A program made the position numbers and the translations under genes. DNA of 64,000 bases from Paraburkholderia nodosa (GTDB lineage Bacteria > Pseudomonadota > Gammaproteobacteria > Burkholderiales > Burkholderiaceae). How positions within the stretch are numbered: the stretch's first letter is position 1; every line of letters begins with the position of its first letter. Under the pieces are notes generated by a model that saw only the letters and a program-made list of their open reading frames with translations, ran no database searches and was not told the DNA's origin. The stretch lies in NCBI RefSeq assembly GCF_001718195.1, contig NZ_MCNV01000009.1:238159-302158 (forward strand), read 5' to 3'. Positions 53,342 through 61,897 of the stretch are shown here, piece by piece.

Positions 53342-53413
53342 TCAGGCGAAGCGGGCCGCGCCTTGTGGGAACGCAGCGCAAGTCGTGCAGGGACAAGGCT
53401 CAGGGTCGGGCAT
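53342..53413 (-). CDS. acidic/proline-rich leader peptide (23 residues), putative Mg2+ sensor
   Basis: The ORF starts ATG with a near-perfect AGAGGAG site 6 bp upstream and encodes 23 residues beginning MPDPEPCPCTTC and ending AARFA. Alternating Pro with Asp/Glu at residues 2-6 matches the composition of leader peptides that destabilise translating ribosomes when magnesium is low, such as MgtL with its EPDP stretch. Three Cys residues in CPCTTC add possible metal sensing. It lies about 355 nt inside the predicted transcript and 375 nt before the transporter gene, which is itself magnesium-type by its motifs. Mechanism is inferred. Confidence 0.6.
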   Translation of the reverse strand: MPDPEPCPCTTCAAFPQGAARFA

Positions 53414-53775
53414 TGTGAACTCCTCTGTTGTCAGGGTCCGAATCAAGCTTGACGGACGTGTTTAACCACACGCCAGGTCCCGCGCGCCAGCGCGCGAAAA
53501 CGGCGTGAACAAGCGGCGTCGCGAGCCAATGGCTCGACACGCAGGGTCGCGTTGACGAACGTGCGTGATAGCACACACGCCAACGACGGCGGCCAATCGA
53601 AGAGATGCGCGGGAGAGACTGCGGAAGCTACTGCGGCGCGCACCGTCTGCCTGCTGGCAGGACGGCGGCTAGGGAAGAATCCAGGCGGGCGTCGTGCCGG
53701 TCAGGCAGAAAAACGATTCGAAGGTCGACAACTACAACTGTCCAAGGCAAATGCCCCTTTCGTGGAAACACGCGA

Positions 53776-53805
53776 ATTCTAGTGACGACGCGCGAGCCGA
53801 GTCAA
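53776..53805 (-). promoter_or_regulatory. sigma-70 promoter of the leader-NRAMP transcript
   Basis: On the minus strand TTGACT (53800-53805) and TAGAAT (53776-53781) are separated by 18 bp, a near-consensus sigma-70 promoter. Transcription would start near 53769, giving about 355 nt of untranslated RNA before the first leader ORF and about 800 nt before the transporter. Confidence 0.65.
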
Positions 53806-53848
53806 CGACTATTTCAAAGATTTTTCTTTCGAATCTGTTACCGGTGGA

Positions 53849-53863
53849 TGCAAATCATTTGCA
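53849..53863. promoter_or_regulatory. 7-1-7 palindrome, candidate Fur-family box
   Basis: TGCAAATCATTTGCA is a perfect 7-1-7 inverted repeat, the layout of Fur-family boxes (TGATAATNATTATCA), and differs from it only at two symmetric positions per half. Partial outer symmetry (GGTG/CACC) extends it. It lies between the RND stop and the NRAMP promoter, about 44 bp upstream of the -35. Confidence 0.55.
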
Positions 53864-53887
53864 CACCTCTTCGTTTTGCACCCGCCA

Positions 53888-56800
53888 TCACTCACCTGCC
53901 CCCTTTACTCGAAGCAGGAGGCGCAGCAGCACAGGCAGCACCAGCAGGACGAGCGGCATCTGCACGATCAAGCCCGAGATGATCGCGACGGCGAGCGGTT
54001 GCTGCATTGCAGAACCCTGGCCGATCGCGAAGGCAAGCGGCAGCAGAGCGAGAATGGCTGCGATGGTCGTCATCGCGATGGGCCGCAGGCGATTGCGACC
54101 CGCGGCCTGCAACGCCTCTTCCAGCGGCACGCCTTCGTCGCGTACGAGCCCCTGAAACTCGGAAACGTAGAAGATCGCGACCTCCGTCACGATGCCGACG
54201 ATCATCGTCATGCCCATCATCGCGGAGATGTTGAGCTCGATGCCCGTCACCCACAGCCCGATGAACACGGCGCCGGTGGCGAGCAGCGGCATTGCCATCA
54301 CCGCGAGCGCCACGCGAAAGCGCTCGTAGAGGAATAGCAGCAGGCCGAACACCAGCGCCACGGCCGCGCCGAACACCGCGAGCAGCCCCTTGAAGGCGAT
54401 CTGCTGTTGCTGGTACAAGCCGCCAAGTTCGTAGTAGACGCCCGCTGGCAGGAGCGCGGGATCGGCAAGCGCGCGCTGCACGTCGGCGATCGTCGAGCCG
54501 AGGTCCCGCCCATCGATGCGCGCCGTCACCGCCACCATGCGCTTGAGGTTGTCGCGACTGATCTCGGGCTGGCCGCTCACGTGCACCGGTTCGGCCACGC
54601 GTGAAAGCGCGAACACGTGCCCATCCGGCGCGCGCAACGGCAGGCGCGCAAGTTCGGTGTCCGTCATTTGCAGCGCACCTTGCGCACGCACGCGCACACC
54701 AACTGTCTTCGGGCCGCTCTGGAACTGCGTCGCCACATTCCCGTCCAGCAGGTCGGAGACCTGCTGCGCGATTGCCTGCGGATCCATGCCCTCGGCAGCC
54801 GTGGCGTCGGGCCGGATGCGCAGATCGATGGCGTCGCCGGCAGGATTGATGCCGTCGTTCACGTCGACGATGCCGCCGATCTTGCCGATGCGTGCGGCCA
54901 CACGTTGGGCGGTCGTGTCGAGCACATGGGAGTCGTCCGAGTAAATCTTGATCTGCACGGGCTGCGGAACCGCCGTGAGGTCGCCGATCAGGTCCTCCAT
55001 CAACTGGGCAAGTTCCACGCTCACGCCGGGCACTTTTGTTTCGATCTGCGAACGGATCTCCTCCATCACCGTGTCGATCGGTTCGCGGCTACCGGACTTC
55101 AAGCGCACAAAGAAGTCACCCTTGTTCGGCTCGTTCAGGTCGCCGCCAAGTCCGGCGCCGGTGCGGCGTGAATACGTCGCCACATTCGGGTTCGCGCGAA
55201 TGATCGCTTCGATTTGTTGCATCAGTCGATCGGTTTCGGTGATCGATGTGCCCGGTTGCGTGTGATAGTCGAGCACGAAACCGCCCTCGTCCATCGACGG
55301 CATGAAGCCGCTGCCGACCCGCGTGAACGCGAGCGCCGAAAGCAGCGCAAGCGGAACCACGAGCGCGAGCACCCACAGGGGCCGCGCACTCACGCGAGAG
55401 ACGAGCCGCGCGTAGGTGCGATTGAGCCACGCGGCGAAGCGCGTTTCGCGATGCTCCTCGGCGTCTTTCGCCGTGAGCCAGCGGTCGCAGAGAATCGGGA
55501 TGGCAAGCCACGTGACGAGGAACGAAATGAAGAGCGCGCTCGCCATCGTCACCGAAAGCGCCTTGAAGAACGCGCCGGTTACGCCCGAGAGAAACGCCAG
55601 CGGCACAAAGATAATGAGCGTTGCCGCGGAAGAGCCGGCGAGCGGCCGCGTGAATTCGAGCGCCGCGCTCATCACCCGGCCATGGAACGCATGCGCGCCT
55701 GCCTCGCGCATACGCCGCGCGATATGCTCGATCATCACGATGGCGTCGTCGATCACGAGGCCCACCGCCGCCGCCATGCCGCCGAGCGTCATGATGTTGA
55801 AGCCCATGCCGAACACGTCGAGCAGCAGAATGGTCGCGGCCATCACGATGGGCACGAGCGCCACTGCAATGAGCGTGATCTTCGTGTTGCGCAGAAATAC
55901 GAAGAGCGTGAGCGCCGCGAGCACCACGCCAATCATGATGGCATCGCGCACGCTGGTGGCCGAGGCGATCACGAGCTCGCTCTGGTCGTACCAGTTCGAG
56001 AGCGTCACGCCGTGCGGCATCTGTGGGCCGAAGTCCTTCAGGCGAGCGCGAATCGCCTGCGCCATCGCCACGCTGTTTGCGCCGGGCTGCTGGTAGACGT
56101 TGACCAGCACCGCATCCTGACCGTCGGCGGTCACGCGGATCCATTGCGGCACGGTCCCCTGGGTGACGGTGGCCACATCGCGCAGGCGGATCTGCGTCGC
56201 GCCAGTGGACGACACGACCACGTTTTTCAGCGTATCGAGCCCGCTGAAAGCCGAATTCGCCACGACGAGAAAGAGCTTGTCGTGGTCCTCGATGCGCCCG
56301 GTGGCCATCAGCACGTTGCCCGCACCGATTGCACGCGAAATATCGCCCACCGAGAGCTTGTACGTCGCGAGGCGTGCGGGGTCGACGGCCACTTCGAGCT
56401 CGTCGCGCGCCCCACCCGTCACGTCCACGCGCGCCACGCCCGCCACGGAGGAAAGCAGCGGACGCAACTGGAACTGGGCGAGGTCGTAGAGTTGAGAAAG
56501 CGACAAGCGCGACGACGTCAGGCTGTATGCGAGCACCGGAAACACGGTCGGGTCCATCCGGCGCACCTGCATGCTGGTGCCGGGCGGCAGCGTCGCGAGG
56601 ATCTCGGCAATGGCCGACTGCGCCTGCAACGTGGCTTGCGCCATGTCGGTGCCCCAGTCGAAATTGAGGGAGATCTCCGCCGACCCGCGGCTCGTGCGGG
56701 ATTCGACGTCGCGCACGTTCGGCACGCGACGCAACGCTTCTTCCACCGGCATGGTGACGAGCGTCGCCATCTGTTCGGCCGGACGGTCGCCCGCGTCGAG

Positions 56801-56944
56801 TGAAATCACGGCGCGCGGAAAGGAAACGTTAGGAAAGAGCGAGATCGGCAGACGCAGCGCGGTGAGCGCACCGGCAAGCGCGGCAAGCGCGATCACGAAC
56901 AGCAGCGAACGACGGTGCCGCTGCATCCACTGGCTGAACGTCAT
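53888..56944 (-). CDS. RND efflux transporter inner-membrane pump
   Basis: Proton-driven efflux pump of 1018 residues with the two-fold RND layout: TM1 at about 10-28, periplasmic loop, six helices at about 330-530, second TM and loop, and six final helices to about 1010. The proton-relay Asp pair is in TM4 (LVIDDAIVMIEH, about 392-395). It overlaps the adaptor gene by ATGA at its start, and the frame upstream is Arg-rich shadow. With the adaptor and outer-membrane factor it forms a tripartite pump. The substrate is unknown; motifs do not clearly place it among metal-type (HME) pumps. Confidence 0.88.
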   Translation of the reverse strand: MTFSQWMQRHRRSLLFVIALAALAGALTALRLPISLFPNVSFPRAVISLDAGDRPAEQMATLVTMPVEEALRRVPNVRDVESRTSRGSAEISLNFDWGTDMAQATLQAQSAIAEILATLPPGTSMQVRRMDPTVFPVLAYSLTSSRLSLSQLYDLAQFQLRPLLSSVAGVARVDVTGGARDELEVAVDPARLATYKLSVGDISRAIGAGNVLMATGRIEDHDKLFLVVANSAFSGLDTLKNVVVSSTGATQIRLRDVATVTQGTVPQWIRVTADGQDAVLVNVYQQPGANSVAMAQAIRARLKDFGPQMPHGVTLSNWYDQSELVIASATSVRDAIMIGVVLAALTLFVFLRNTKITLIAVALVPIVMAATILLLDVFGMGFNIMTLGGMAAAVGLVIDDAIVMIEHIARRMREAGAHAFHGRVMSAALEFTRPLAGSSAATLIIFVPLAFLSGVTGAFFKALSVTMASALFISFLVTWLAIPILCDRWLTAKDAEEHRETRFAAWLNRTYARLVSRVSARPLWVLALVVPLALLSALAFTRVGSGFMPSMDEGGFVLDYHTQPGTSITETDRLMQQIEAIIRANPNVATYSRRTGAGLGGDLNEPNKGDFFVRLKSGSREPIDTVMEEIRSQIETKVPGVSVELAQLMEDLIGDLTAVPQPVQIKIYSDDSHVLDTTAQRVAARIGKIGGIVDVNDGINPAGDAIDLRIRPDATAAEGMDPQAIAQQVSDLLDGNVATQFQSGPKTVGVRVRAQGALQMTDTELARLPLRAPDGHVFALSRVAEPVHVSGQPEISRDNLKRMVAVTARIDGRDLGSTIADVQRALADPALLPAGVYYELGGLYQQQQIAFKGLLAVFGAAVALVFGLLLFLYERFRVALAVMAMPLLATGAVFIGLWVTGIELNISAMMGMTMIVGIVTEVAIFYVSEFQGLVRDEGVPLEEALQAAGRNRLRPIAMTTIAAILALLPLAFAIGQGSAMQQPLAVAIISGLIVQMPLVLLVLPVLLRLLLRVKGAGE

Positions 56945-58080
56945 CGCGCGCCGCCTTGCGCCACGCGCACGGCCATGCCGTCTTCGAGTTCGTAGTTGCC
57001 GACGACGACGAGCGGCCGCGAGGCGTCGAGCGCGCCATCCACGCCGTACGTATCGCCATGCTCGACTTTTACCTTCACGTCGACGCGGTGCGCCTTGTTG
57101 TTCGGCGCGACCTGAAACACATAGCGGCCCTTCGCGTCCTGCAGTACCGCGGCGCGCGGCACGTTCCACCACGTGCCGGTCTGCGTGTCGATGTCGGCCC
57201 GCACGCGCGTTCCCGGCAGGAAGGCAGCACCCGCGAGCGGTACGTTCGCACTTACGTTCACGAGCTGGCTCTGCGCGTCGATGGCTGCGCCGACGAGCAC
57301 GATGCGCCCCTGCGCGCGCTGCGACCCGAGCGAGGCGGACAGAGGGCGCAGCACGACACGGTCTCCGGCGTGCAGCGTGAGCGCGTCGGCGGGTTCGACG
57401 CCCAGCGAAATGTTCGCGGCATTGCCCGCGGCGCCGTTGAATGCAACGAGCTGGGCGAGCGCAGTGCCCGCCTGGATCCGGTCGCCCGGCACCGCAGCAA
57501 GCTGCGCGATGACGCCGGCCACTGGTGCCGTAATCGTCTTCGAACCCGGTGTGATGCCCGTCGCTTGTTGCGCAGCAAGCGCTTGCTGAGCGTCATCCAG
57601 CGCTTTTTGCGCCGCGGCGAGCTGCGATTGCGTGGCGAGACCGTCGTGAAAGAGCGAGCCCGTGCGCGCGAGTTCGCCACGTGCGAGCGTCGCTGCGCTT
57701 TGTGCCTGCGTATAGGCGATCACGGCGTTTGGATCGGCTTGCACGACGAGGAGCGCAGCGCCCTGCGCTACGGTCTGGCCGGGCTGGACGAGCACGCGCG
57801 TGACGCGTGCGAGATACGGCAGGCTGATGGACGTGGCGTTCGAGGCCGCGGACGCAACCGAGCCATACGCGACGACGGTTTGGGCAACCGGTTGGCGCAT
57901 CACGCGCACGACCTGCACGGCGGCGGATGGCGCGGGCGTGCTGCCCGAAGCGCCGGCGTCATCCGCGCGCGCTGCATGCGGTGCGAAAAGTGCTGCGCCA
58001 GCGGCGAGCGCGGCCGCCGCGCCAAGTGCGCAGACGGCGACACGCGTGCGCGTGCCGGAAAGAAAGCGGTGCTCAGTCAT
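56941..58080 (-). CDS. RND efflux periplasmic adaptor (membrane fusion protein)
   Basis: Adaptor of 379 residues linking the pump to the outer-membrane channel. A signal peptide spans about 1-38. Next come a lipoyl-like half (LARVTRVLVQPGQTVAQGAALLVV, about 90-113), an alpha-hairpin with coiled-coil Gln/Ala repeats (about 115-165), the second lipoyl half (ITAPVAGVIAQLAAVPGDRI) and a C-terminal beta-barrel. ATG 58080 lies 5 bp after the upstream stop, so translation is coupled; a TTG three codons earlier is an alternative. Confidence 0.88.
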   Translation of the reverse strand: MTEHRFLSGTRTRVAVCALGAAAALAAGAALFAPHAARADDAGASGSTPAPSAAVQVVRVMRQPVAQTVVAYGSVASAASNATSISLPYLARVTRVLVQPGQTVAQGAALLVVQADPNAVIAYTQAQSAATLARGELARTGSLFHDGLATQSQLAAAQKALDDAQQALAAQQATGITPGSKTITAPVAGVIAQLAAVPGDRIQAGTALAQLVAFNGAAGNAANISLGVEPADALTLHAGDRVVLRPLSASLGSQRAQGRIVLVGAAIDAQSQLVNVSANVPLAGAAFLPGTRVRADIDTQTGTWWNVPRAAVLQDAKGRYVFQVAPNNKAHRVDVKVKVEHGDTYGVDGALDASRPLVVVGNYELEDGMAVRVAQGGAR

Positions 58081-58085
58081 GGAGA

Positions 58086-59558
58086 TCAACGTGCAACGAT
58101 GGTATTGGATGGCGCGCTTTCAGCAGTGGCGCCTCGCGCGGACGGAGCCTGATCAGGATCGGGGATCGCGCTGCCGAGCAGCGCCTGGAGGCCAATGCGT
58201 TGCTCAGCTAGCGCTTCGCGCGCAGTGGCCGCATCGATGCGACGCGAGAGCGCCGCAGTTTGCGCATCGACATACTGGCCAAGCACGATGTTGCGCGCCG
58301 CATAGGCGTCGCGCGCCTGCGCGGCGGCACGTTCGAGCCCTGGCAGCGCAGCGTCATCCTGATCGAGTTGATGCGCGGCGATCGCGCTGTCGGCACGCAG
58401 GTGGGCAATATCGGCGTAAGCCGCATTCAGGCGTGTCTGGTATTCGTCCGCGAGACGCTGCCGCGTGGCCTGCTCGATGGCGATATTGCCGCGATTGCGG
58501 TTGAAGACCGGCAGCGTGAGGTTGATCGCGAAACCACTCGTGTAGATCTCCGAGGTGTCGCGCTGGCGCGTAAAGCCCACGGAAAGACTTGGAAACTGGT
58601 TGAGGATCGCGGCGCGGTACTTCTGCTCCTGCGCCTCGTAGCCGGCCTGCAGCGCGATCAGATCGGGACGGCGCTGCGCCAGCATTGCAACCGCGGCGTC
58701 GAGCGTGCCATCGGGCATCGGCGTGACTGCTGTGTCGCCTGTGAGCGCCAGCGTCGTGTCGGGCGCGAGGCCGAGCAGCGCATTGAGGTCATGGTGCGTC
58801 TGCTCACGCGCGTGCTGCATGTCGGTGTACTGCTTGCGGGCGTCTTCGTACGCCGTGAGCGACGCGGTGACGCTGTCCGCCGTCACGTTGTGCTCGCTTG
58901 CCGCGTGCGCGGTGCGTTCGTAACGCGTGCGGGCCAGTGCCGTCTGCTGCTCGAGCAGCGGCAACACCTCATCCTGAAAGCGCGCTCTCACGTACAGCTG
59001 CTTCGCCTGCGCCACGACCTGCCACTCCTGCCAGAGCAGACCGAGGTCGGTCTTTCGAACCGTGGCGTTGGCGGACTTCGTGTTCGCGCCACGCGTGACA
59101 ATCGCCATCACGTCCATGCTCAGACCGTAGCTGAACGCGCGCGACAACCCGACAGCGCCGGGATAGTCGCTGGAGACGCTCACCTGAGGATCCGGCAGAA
59201 GTCCCGCCGAAAACGCCTGCGCTTGCGCAATGCCGAGGTCGTCGCGTGAAAGTTTCAGGTCGGGATTGTTGGCGACTGCCAGCATCGCGACGTCTTCGAT
59301 GTCGAAGCCGTTCGACGGATCGAAGCGGTGTGCCGCAAGCTCGGGCAATGGCATTTTCGCGGGGTCGATCTGCACCCGTGCGAGCGCGCCCTGCGTGATC
59401 AACGAAGGACCCGGTGCCAACGGCTGCGCCTTGTAGCTTGCGCAGCCGGCGAGCAGTGCGGTGCCCGATACAACGGCGATGAGCGCAGCGCGCGTGCGAT
59501 TCGGGATGCTGAAGTGAAAGACGCGCGGACACATTGCGCGAGACTGCGGGCTGGACAA
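58086..59558 (-). CDS. TolC-family outer-membrane efflux lipoprotein
   Basis: Outer-membrane factor of 490 residues, first gene of the efflux operon. From a TTG start with a GAGGAG site 6 bp upstream it has a lipoprotein signal (TRAALIAVVSGTALLAGC, Cys about 39), then two OEP repeats rich in long helices (about 60-260 and 270-480) including GFAINLTLPVFNRNRGNIAIEQA (shown as part of a strand-turn-helix). An ATG at 59534 is the alternative start, with no good ribosome binding site. It forms the exit duct with the adaptor and pump encoded next. Confidence 0.85.
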   Translation of the reverse strand: MSSPQSRAMCPRVFHFSIPNRTRAALIAVVSGTALLAGCASYKAQPLAPGPSLITQGALARVQIDPAKMPLPELAAHRFDPSNGFDIEDVAMLAVANNPDLKLSRDDLGIAQAQAFSAGLLPDPQVSVSSDYPGAVGLSRAFSYGLSMDVMAIVTRGANTKSANATVRKTDLGLLWQEWQVVAQAKQLYVRARFQDEVLPLLEQQTALARTRYERTAHAASEHNVTADSVTASLTAYEDARKQYTDMQHAREQTHHDLNALLGLAPDTTLALTGDTAVTPMPDGTLDAAVAMLAQRRPDLIALQAGYEAQEQKYRAAILNQFPSLSVGFTRQRDTSEIYTSGFAINLTLPVFNRNRGNIAIEQATRQRLADEYQTRLNAAYADIAHLRADSAIAAHQLDQDDAALPGLERAAAQARDAYAARNIVLGQYVDAQTAALSRRIDAATAREALAEQRIGLQALLGSAIPDPDQAPSARGATAESAPSNTIVAR

Positions 59559-59711
59559 TATGGACTCCTCAAGCCAATCCCGCGCAGCATGAATGCGCGA
59601 GCATGGACCTGAACCCAAACGCCACACGTTGGTGGCGTTGCGGCAGGCATGCTGCGCATTCTGCAGGGTTAACGCTTATGCAATCCTTAAGCAGGCGTTC
59701 CCATCCGGTCT

Positions 59712-60629
59712 CTACGGCCGCTTCGCCGCCAGGTAGGCGATGCGCTCAGCGCCGAGCTGCGCTCCGCTTTCGAAAATCGCCCGCATCCTGACTTCCAGAT
59801 ACGCGCGCTCTTCGCGGGTAAATTCCTTTTCGAAGACCTCTTCCAGGCTGGGCGCCAACGGATGGGGCGAGGTACGAAGAAACGTTTCCCAAGGCAGGCT
59901 GTCTTCGGTTCGCACTTCGATGTGCAATTCCAGACGGATGTCGGTGAAGCCCGCGTCGATCGCGAAGCGCACGAGGTCGCGCTCACCATAATTCGTGATG
60001 GACAGCGAGCGCGCCTTCTCTTCCGTGTCCGGGAACTGCGCCGCCCGGCACCGAAGCAGCAAGGGAAAAAAGGGATCTTCCGCGTTGAACGCGCCGGAAT
60101 CGACGAGTTGCTTGAGCATGCACACCTCGAGCGCTTCGTCACGCAAAATCGGCTCGGCGATGGCGAAGCGGCCACCCGGTTTGAGGATGCGGTAGATCTC
60201 TCGCATTGCAGCGGGCTTGTCTTCCACATACGCCAGCACCGCGCGCATCGTGGCGGCATCGACCGCCTCATTGGCGATGCCTGCCAGATTTTCGGCGCTG
60301 CCGTGTATGAATGCGCACTGCCCGCTTACCCCCAGGCTTCGGGCCCTCTCTTCCGTGTGCCGCAGCAGCGGAGCCGAAATATCGGTCATGAGCACCCGGA
60401 TTGCGGCGCCGGCACGTTCAATCGCGCGAAACCCGACGAGACCATCACCCGTCCCGATGTCGGCCAATGTCATCCCGGGGCGCAGGCGGACGGAATCCAG
60501 CACACGGTCCGCGTACCTTGTGATCTCGGCGCGGACATGGTGCTCATGGGCGGGATCATTGCCATGGCGCTGCCGGTGGATCCACGTGGACCAGTTGTCC
60601 TGAGTGACGTCGTTCGTGAGTGGCAACAA
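59712..60629 (-). CDS. class I SAM-dependent methyltransferase
   Basis: Soluble methyltransferase of 305 residues. The SAM-binding motif I LADIGTGDGLVGF is at about 54-66, the acidic motif II MTDIS at about 80, and motif III-like YRILKPGGRFAIAEPIL at about 144-160. The C-terminal 100 residues are helical and unassigned. The start is uncertain: TTG-TTG at 60629/60626 with no clear ribosome binding site, while the frame remains open slightly upstream without a better codon. It has no operon partner. Substrate unknown. Confidence 0.75.
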   Translation of the reverse strand: MLPLTNDVTQDNWSTWIHRQRHGNDPAHEHHVRAEITRYADRVLDSVRLRPGMTLADIGTGDGLVGFRAIERAGAAIRVLMTDISAPLLRHTEERARSLGVSGQCAFIHGSAENLAGIANEAVDAATMRAVLAYVEDKPAAMREIYRILKPGGRFAIAEPILRDEALEVCMLKQLVDSGAFNAEDPFFPLLLRCRAAQFPDTEEKARSLSITNYGERDLVRFAIDAGFTDIRLELHIEVRTEDSLPWETFLRTSPHPLAPSLEEVFEKEFTREERAYLEVRMRAIFESGAQLGAERIAYLAAKRP

Positions 60630-61034
60630 AATGGATTTCCAGGGAAAACTTGAAAGACTCGCGCGATGGTAGCCTTGAATTCTGATGAACTCCTTATCTA
60701 AACGGTATTCCCGACGTGGAGCCTTATTTTCGCGGTGCCAAAGGTGCGGTTTTTAGCCTGAATAAGAGTCGCTTTCATTCCATGACATACTGGCAATCAT
60801 TTCAATGGCCACGCAAGCCCCGGCACGCAGCGTCCGAAAACTCGGACCCGACCACATTTTTAAAACAGATCGTCAGGCGATTATGACCGGCGTTGACGCG
60901 AATCGAACCGCAGCTTATACGAGCCTTAAGTTGATTCATTTTCAAAAAATAAATACTTCTTAAGTATTTGGAAGGTACTCCGATAAGCCGGGCGCAGTTC
61001 ACGGTTTTTCTCTCTCTTTATCGGAGACCCTCTG
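60630..61034. other. 405-bp AT-rich region with regulatory structure
   Basis: This divergent region is notably A/T-rich for this genome. It contains the dyad AAATACTT/AAGTATTT (60951-60969) and the hairpin that covers the ribosome binding site of the following gene (60978-61026). No ORF with credible bias was seen. Its base composition suggests a promoter region or older insertion. Confidence 0.5.
60978..61026 (+). promoter_or_regulatory. hairpin sequestering the ribosome binding site of the 61035 gene
   Basis: CTCCGATAA (60978-60986) is fully complementary to TTATCGGAG (61018-61026), and the latter contains the GGAG ribosome binding site 8 bp before the ATG. The 31-nt loop is pyrimidine-rich. 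Such pairing would block translation until the stem is opened. Confidence 0.6.
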
Positions 61035-61328
61035 ATGACAATCCGGGCAGTTTCTAGCCAACCCGCCGCTTCCACAGCAGCGAATACCGGCGCGCAGAAC
61101 CAGCAGGCGGCTGCCGCTACGCAACCTGCCAGCAAGACGCAGGCGCCGACAACGACGACACAGGCTTCGACGCCGTCGGCTTCGTATGCCGTTACGATCA
61201 GCAACGCCGCACGCGCAGCATTCGCCGAAGCCACCGAAACGTCGGTTCAGACCGCGCAGGAAGCCAACCGCGGAGACCGACAGGCTCAACGCCTGCTAGC
61301 GAAGGAACAGGCCAATAAGCTGGGCTAA
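61035..61328 (+). CDS. small Q/T/A-rich hypothetical protein
   Basis: Protein of 97 residues. The first 50 are low-complexity (Ala, Thr, Gln, Ser). The C-terminal half is a predicted helix (SYAVTISNAARAAFAEATET then ANRGDRQAQRLLAKEQANKLG). It has no signal peptide or membrane segment. The C-terminal half resembles short tail motifs of secreted or flagellin-associated Burkholderia proteins, but I cannot name a family. The start ATG has a CGGAG site trapped in a hairpin, suggesting regulated translation. Confidence 0.65.
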   Translation: MTIRAVSSQPAASTAANTGAQNQQAAAATQPASKTQAPTTTTQASTPSASYAVTISNAARAAFAEATETSVQTAQEANRGDRQAQRLLAKEQANKLG

Positions 61329-61334
61329 GGCGCA

Positions 61335-61378
61335 AGGGCGTGCGACAGGCGTTGTCTGACGCCGGTTTTGCACGCCCT
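61335..61378 (+). terminator. nested stem-loop after the small Q/T/A-rich gene
   Basis: AGGGCGTGC (61335-61343) and GCACGCCCT (61370-61378) pair perfectly, enclosing a second stem GGCGT/ACGCC (61348-61363) and TTTT. It starts 7 bp past the stop codon. It is likely a terminator or 3'-end stabiliser, without a clear terminal T-tract. Confidence 0.5.
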
Positions 61379-61605
61379 ACCCTGTGGCTCCGCTTGCACA
61401 CTGCGCGAAAACCGCGACGTGCAAGTTCACAGCTTTGCGCAAGACCGCTTGATGTGCTCCAGGTGCTCCATCAAACCAGACGGATAAGATAACTTTTCTT
61501 ATCTGAATAGTTCGTTTTCAACACAAAACTCCGCACTTCAAAAACGCGCCGCAAGCGCCCATTCCCTATCTTCAGCGATAATGGGAGCATCCTCGCGCTG
61601 CTCAA

Positions 61606-61886
61606 GGAACGAGCGCGCAGACGTGCGAAGCCTATGTAAACGCCGTGCTGCGCGACGTGAAACCGGGCGGCATCGTGATCGTGGGACTTTCGCCGAGGAG
61701 GGTCCCGACCATTGCAGCGGGCTGCCCGTCATGCACTACAGCGCCGATGCGTTGCACGCCGAATTTGGCGCGCCCTTCACGCTGATCAAACAGGCACGCG
61801 AAGAGCCTCACACGCCGGGTGGCGCCACGCAGAAGTTCATCTACTGCATGTGCCTAAAGAGACTTCGTGAATGGGCCTGCCGTTGA
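61606..61886 (+). pseudogene. degenerate SAM-dependent methyltransferase, 3' fragment with frameshift
   Basis: Only the C-terminal third of a class I methyltransferase remains. One frame reads CEAYVNAVLRDVKPGGIVIV up to about 61682. The match then continues in the next frame as FAEEGPDHCSGLPVMHYSAD and on to TPGGATQKFIYCMCLKRLRE, stopping at 61884-61886. The shift is explained by one missing base near 61683-61687. The N-terminal SAM-binding half is absent upstream. This is a relic, different in sequence from the intact methyltransferase at 59.7 kb. Confidence 0.75.
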
Positions 61887-61897
61887 GGCGGTACGTT

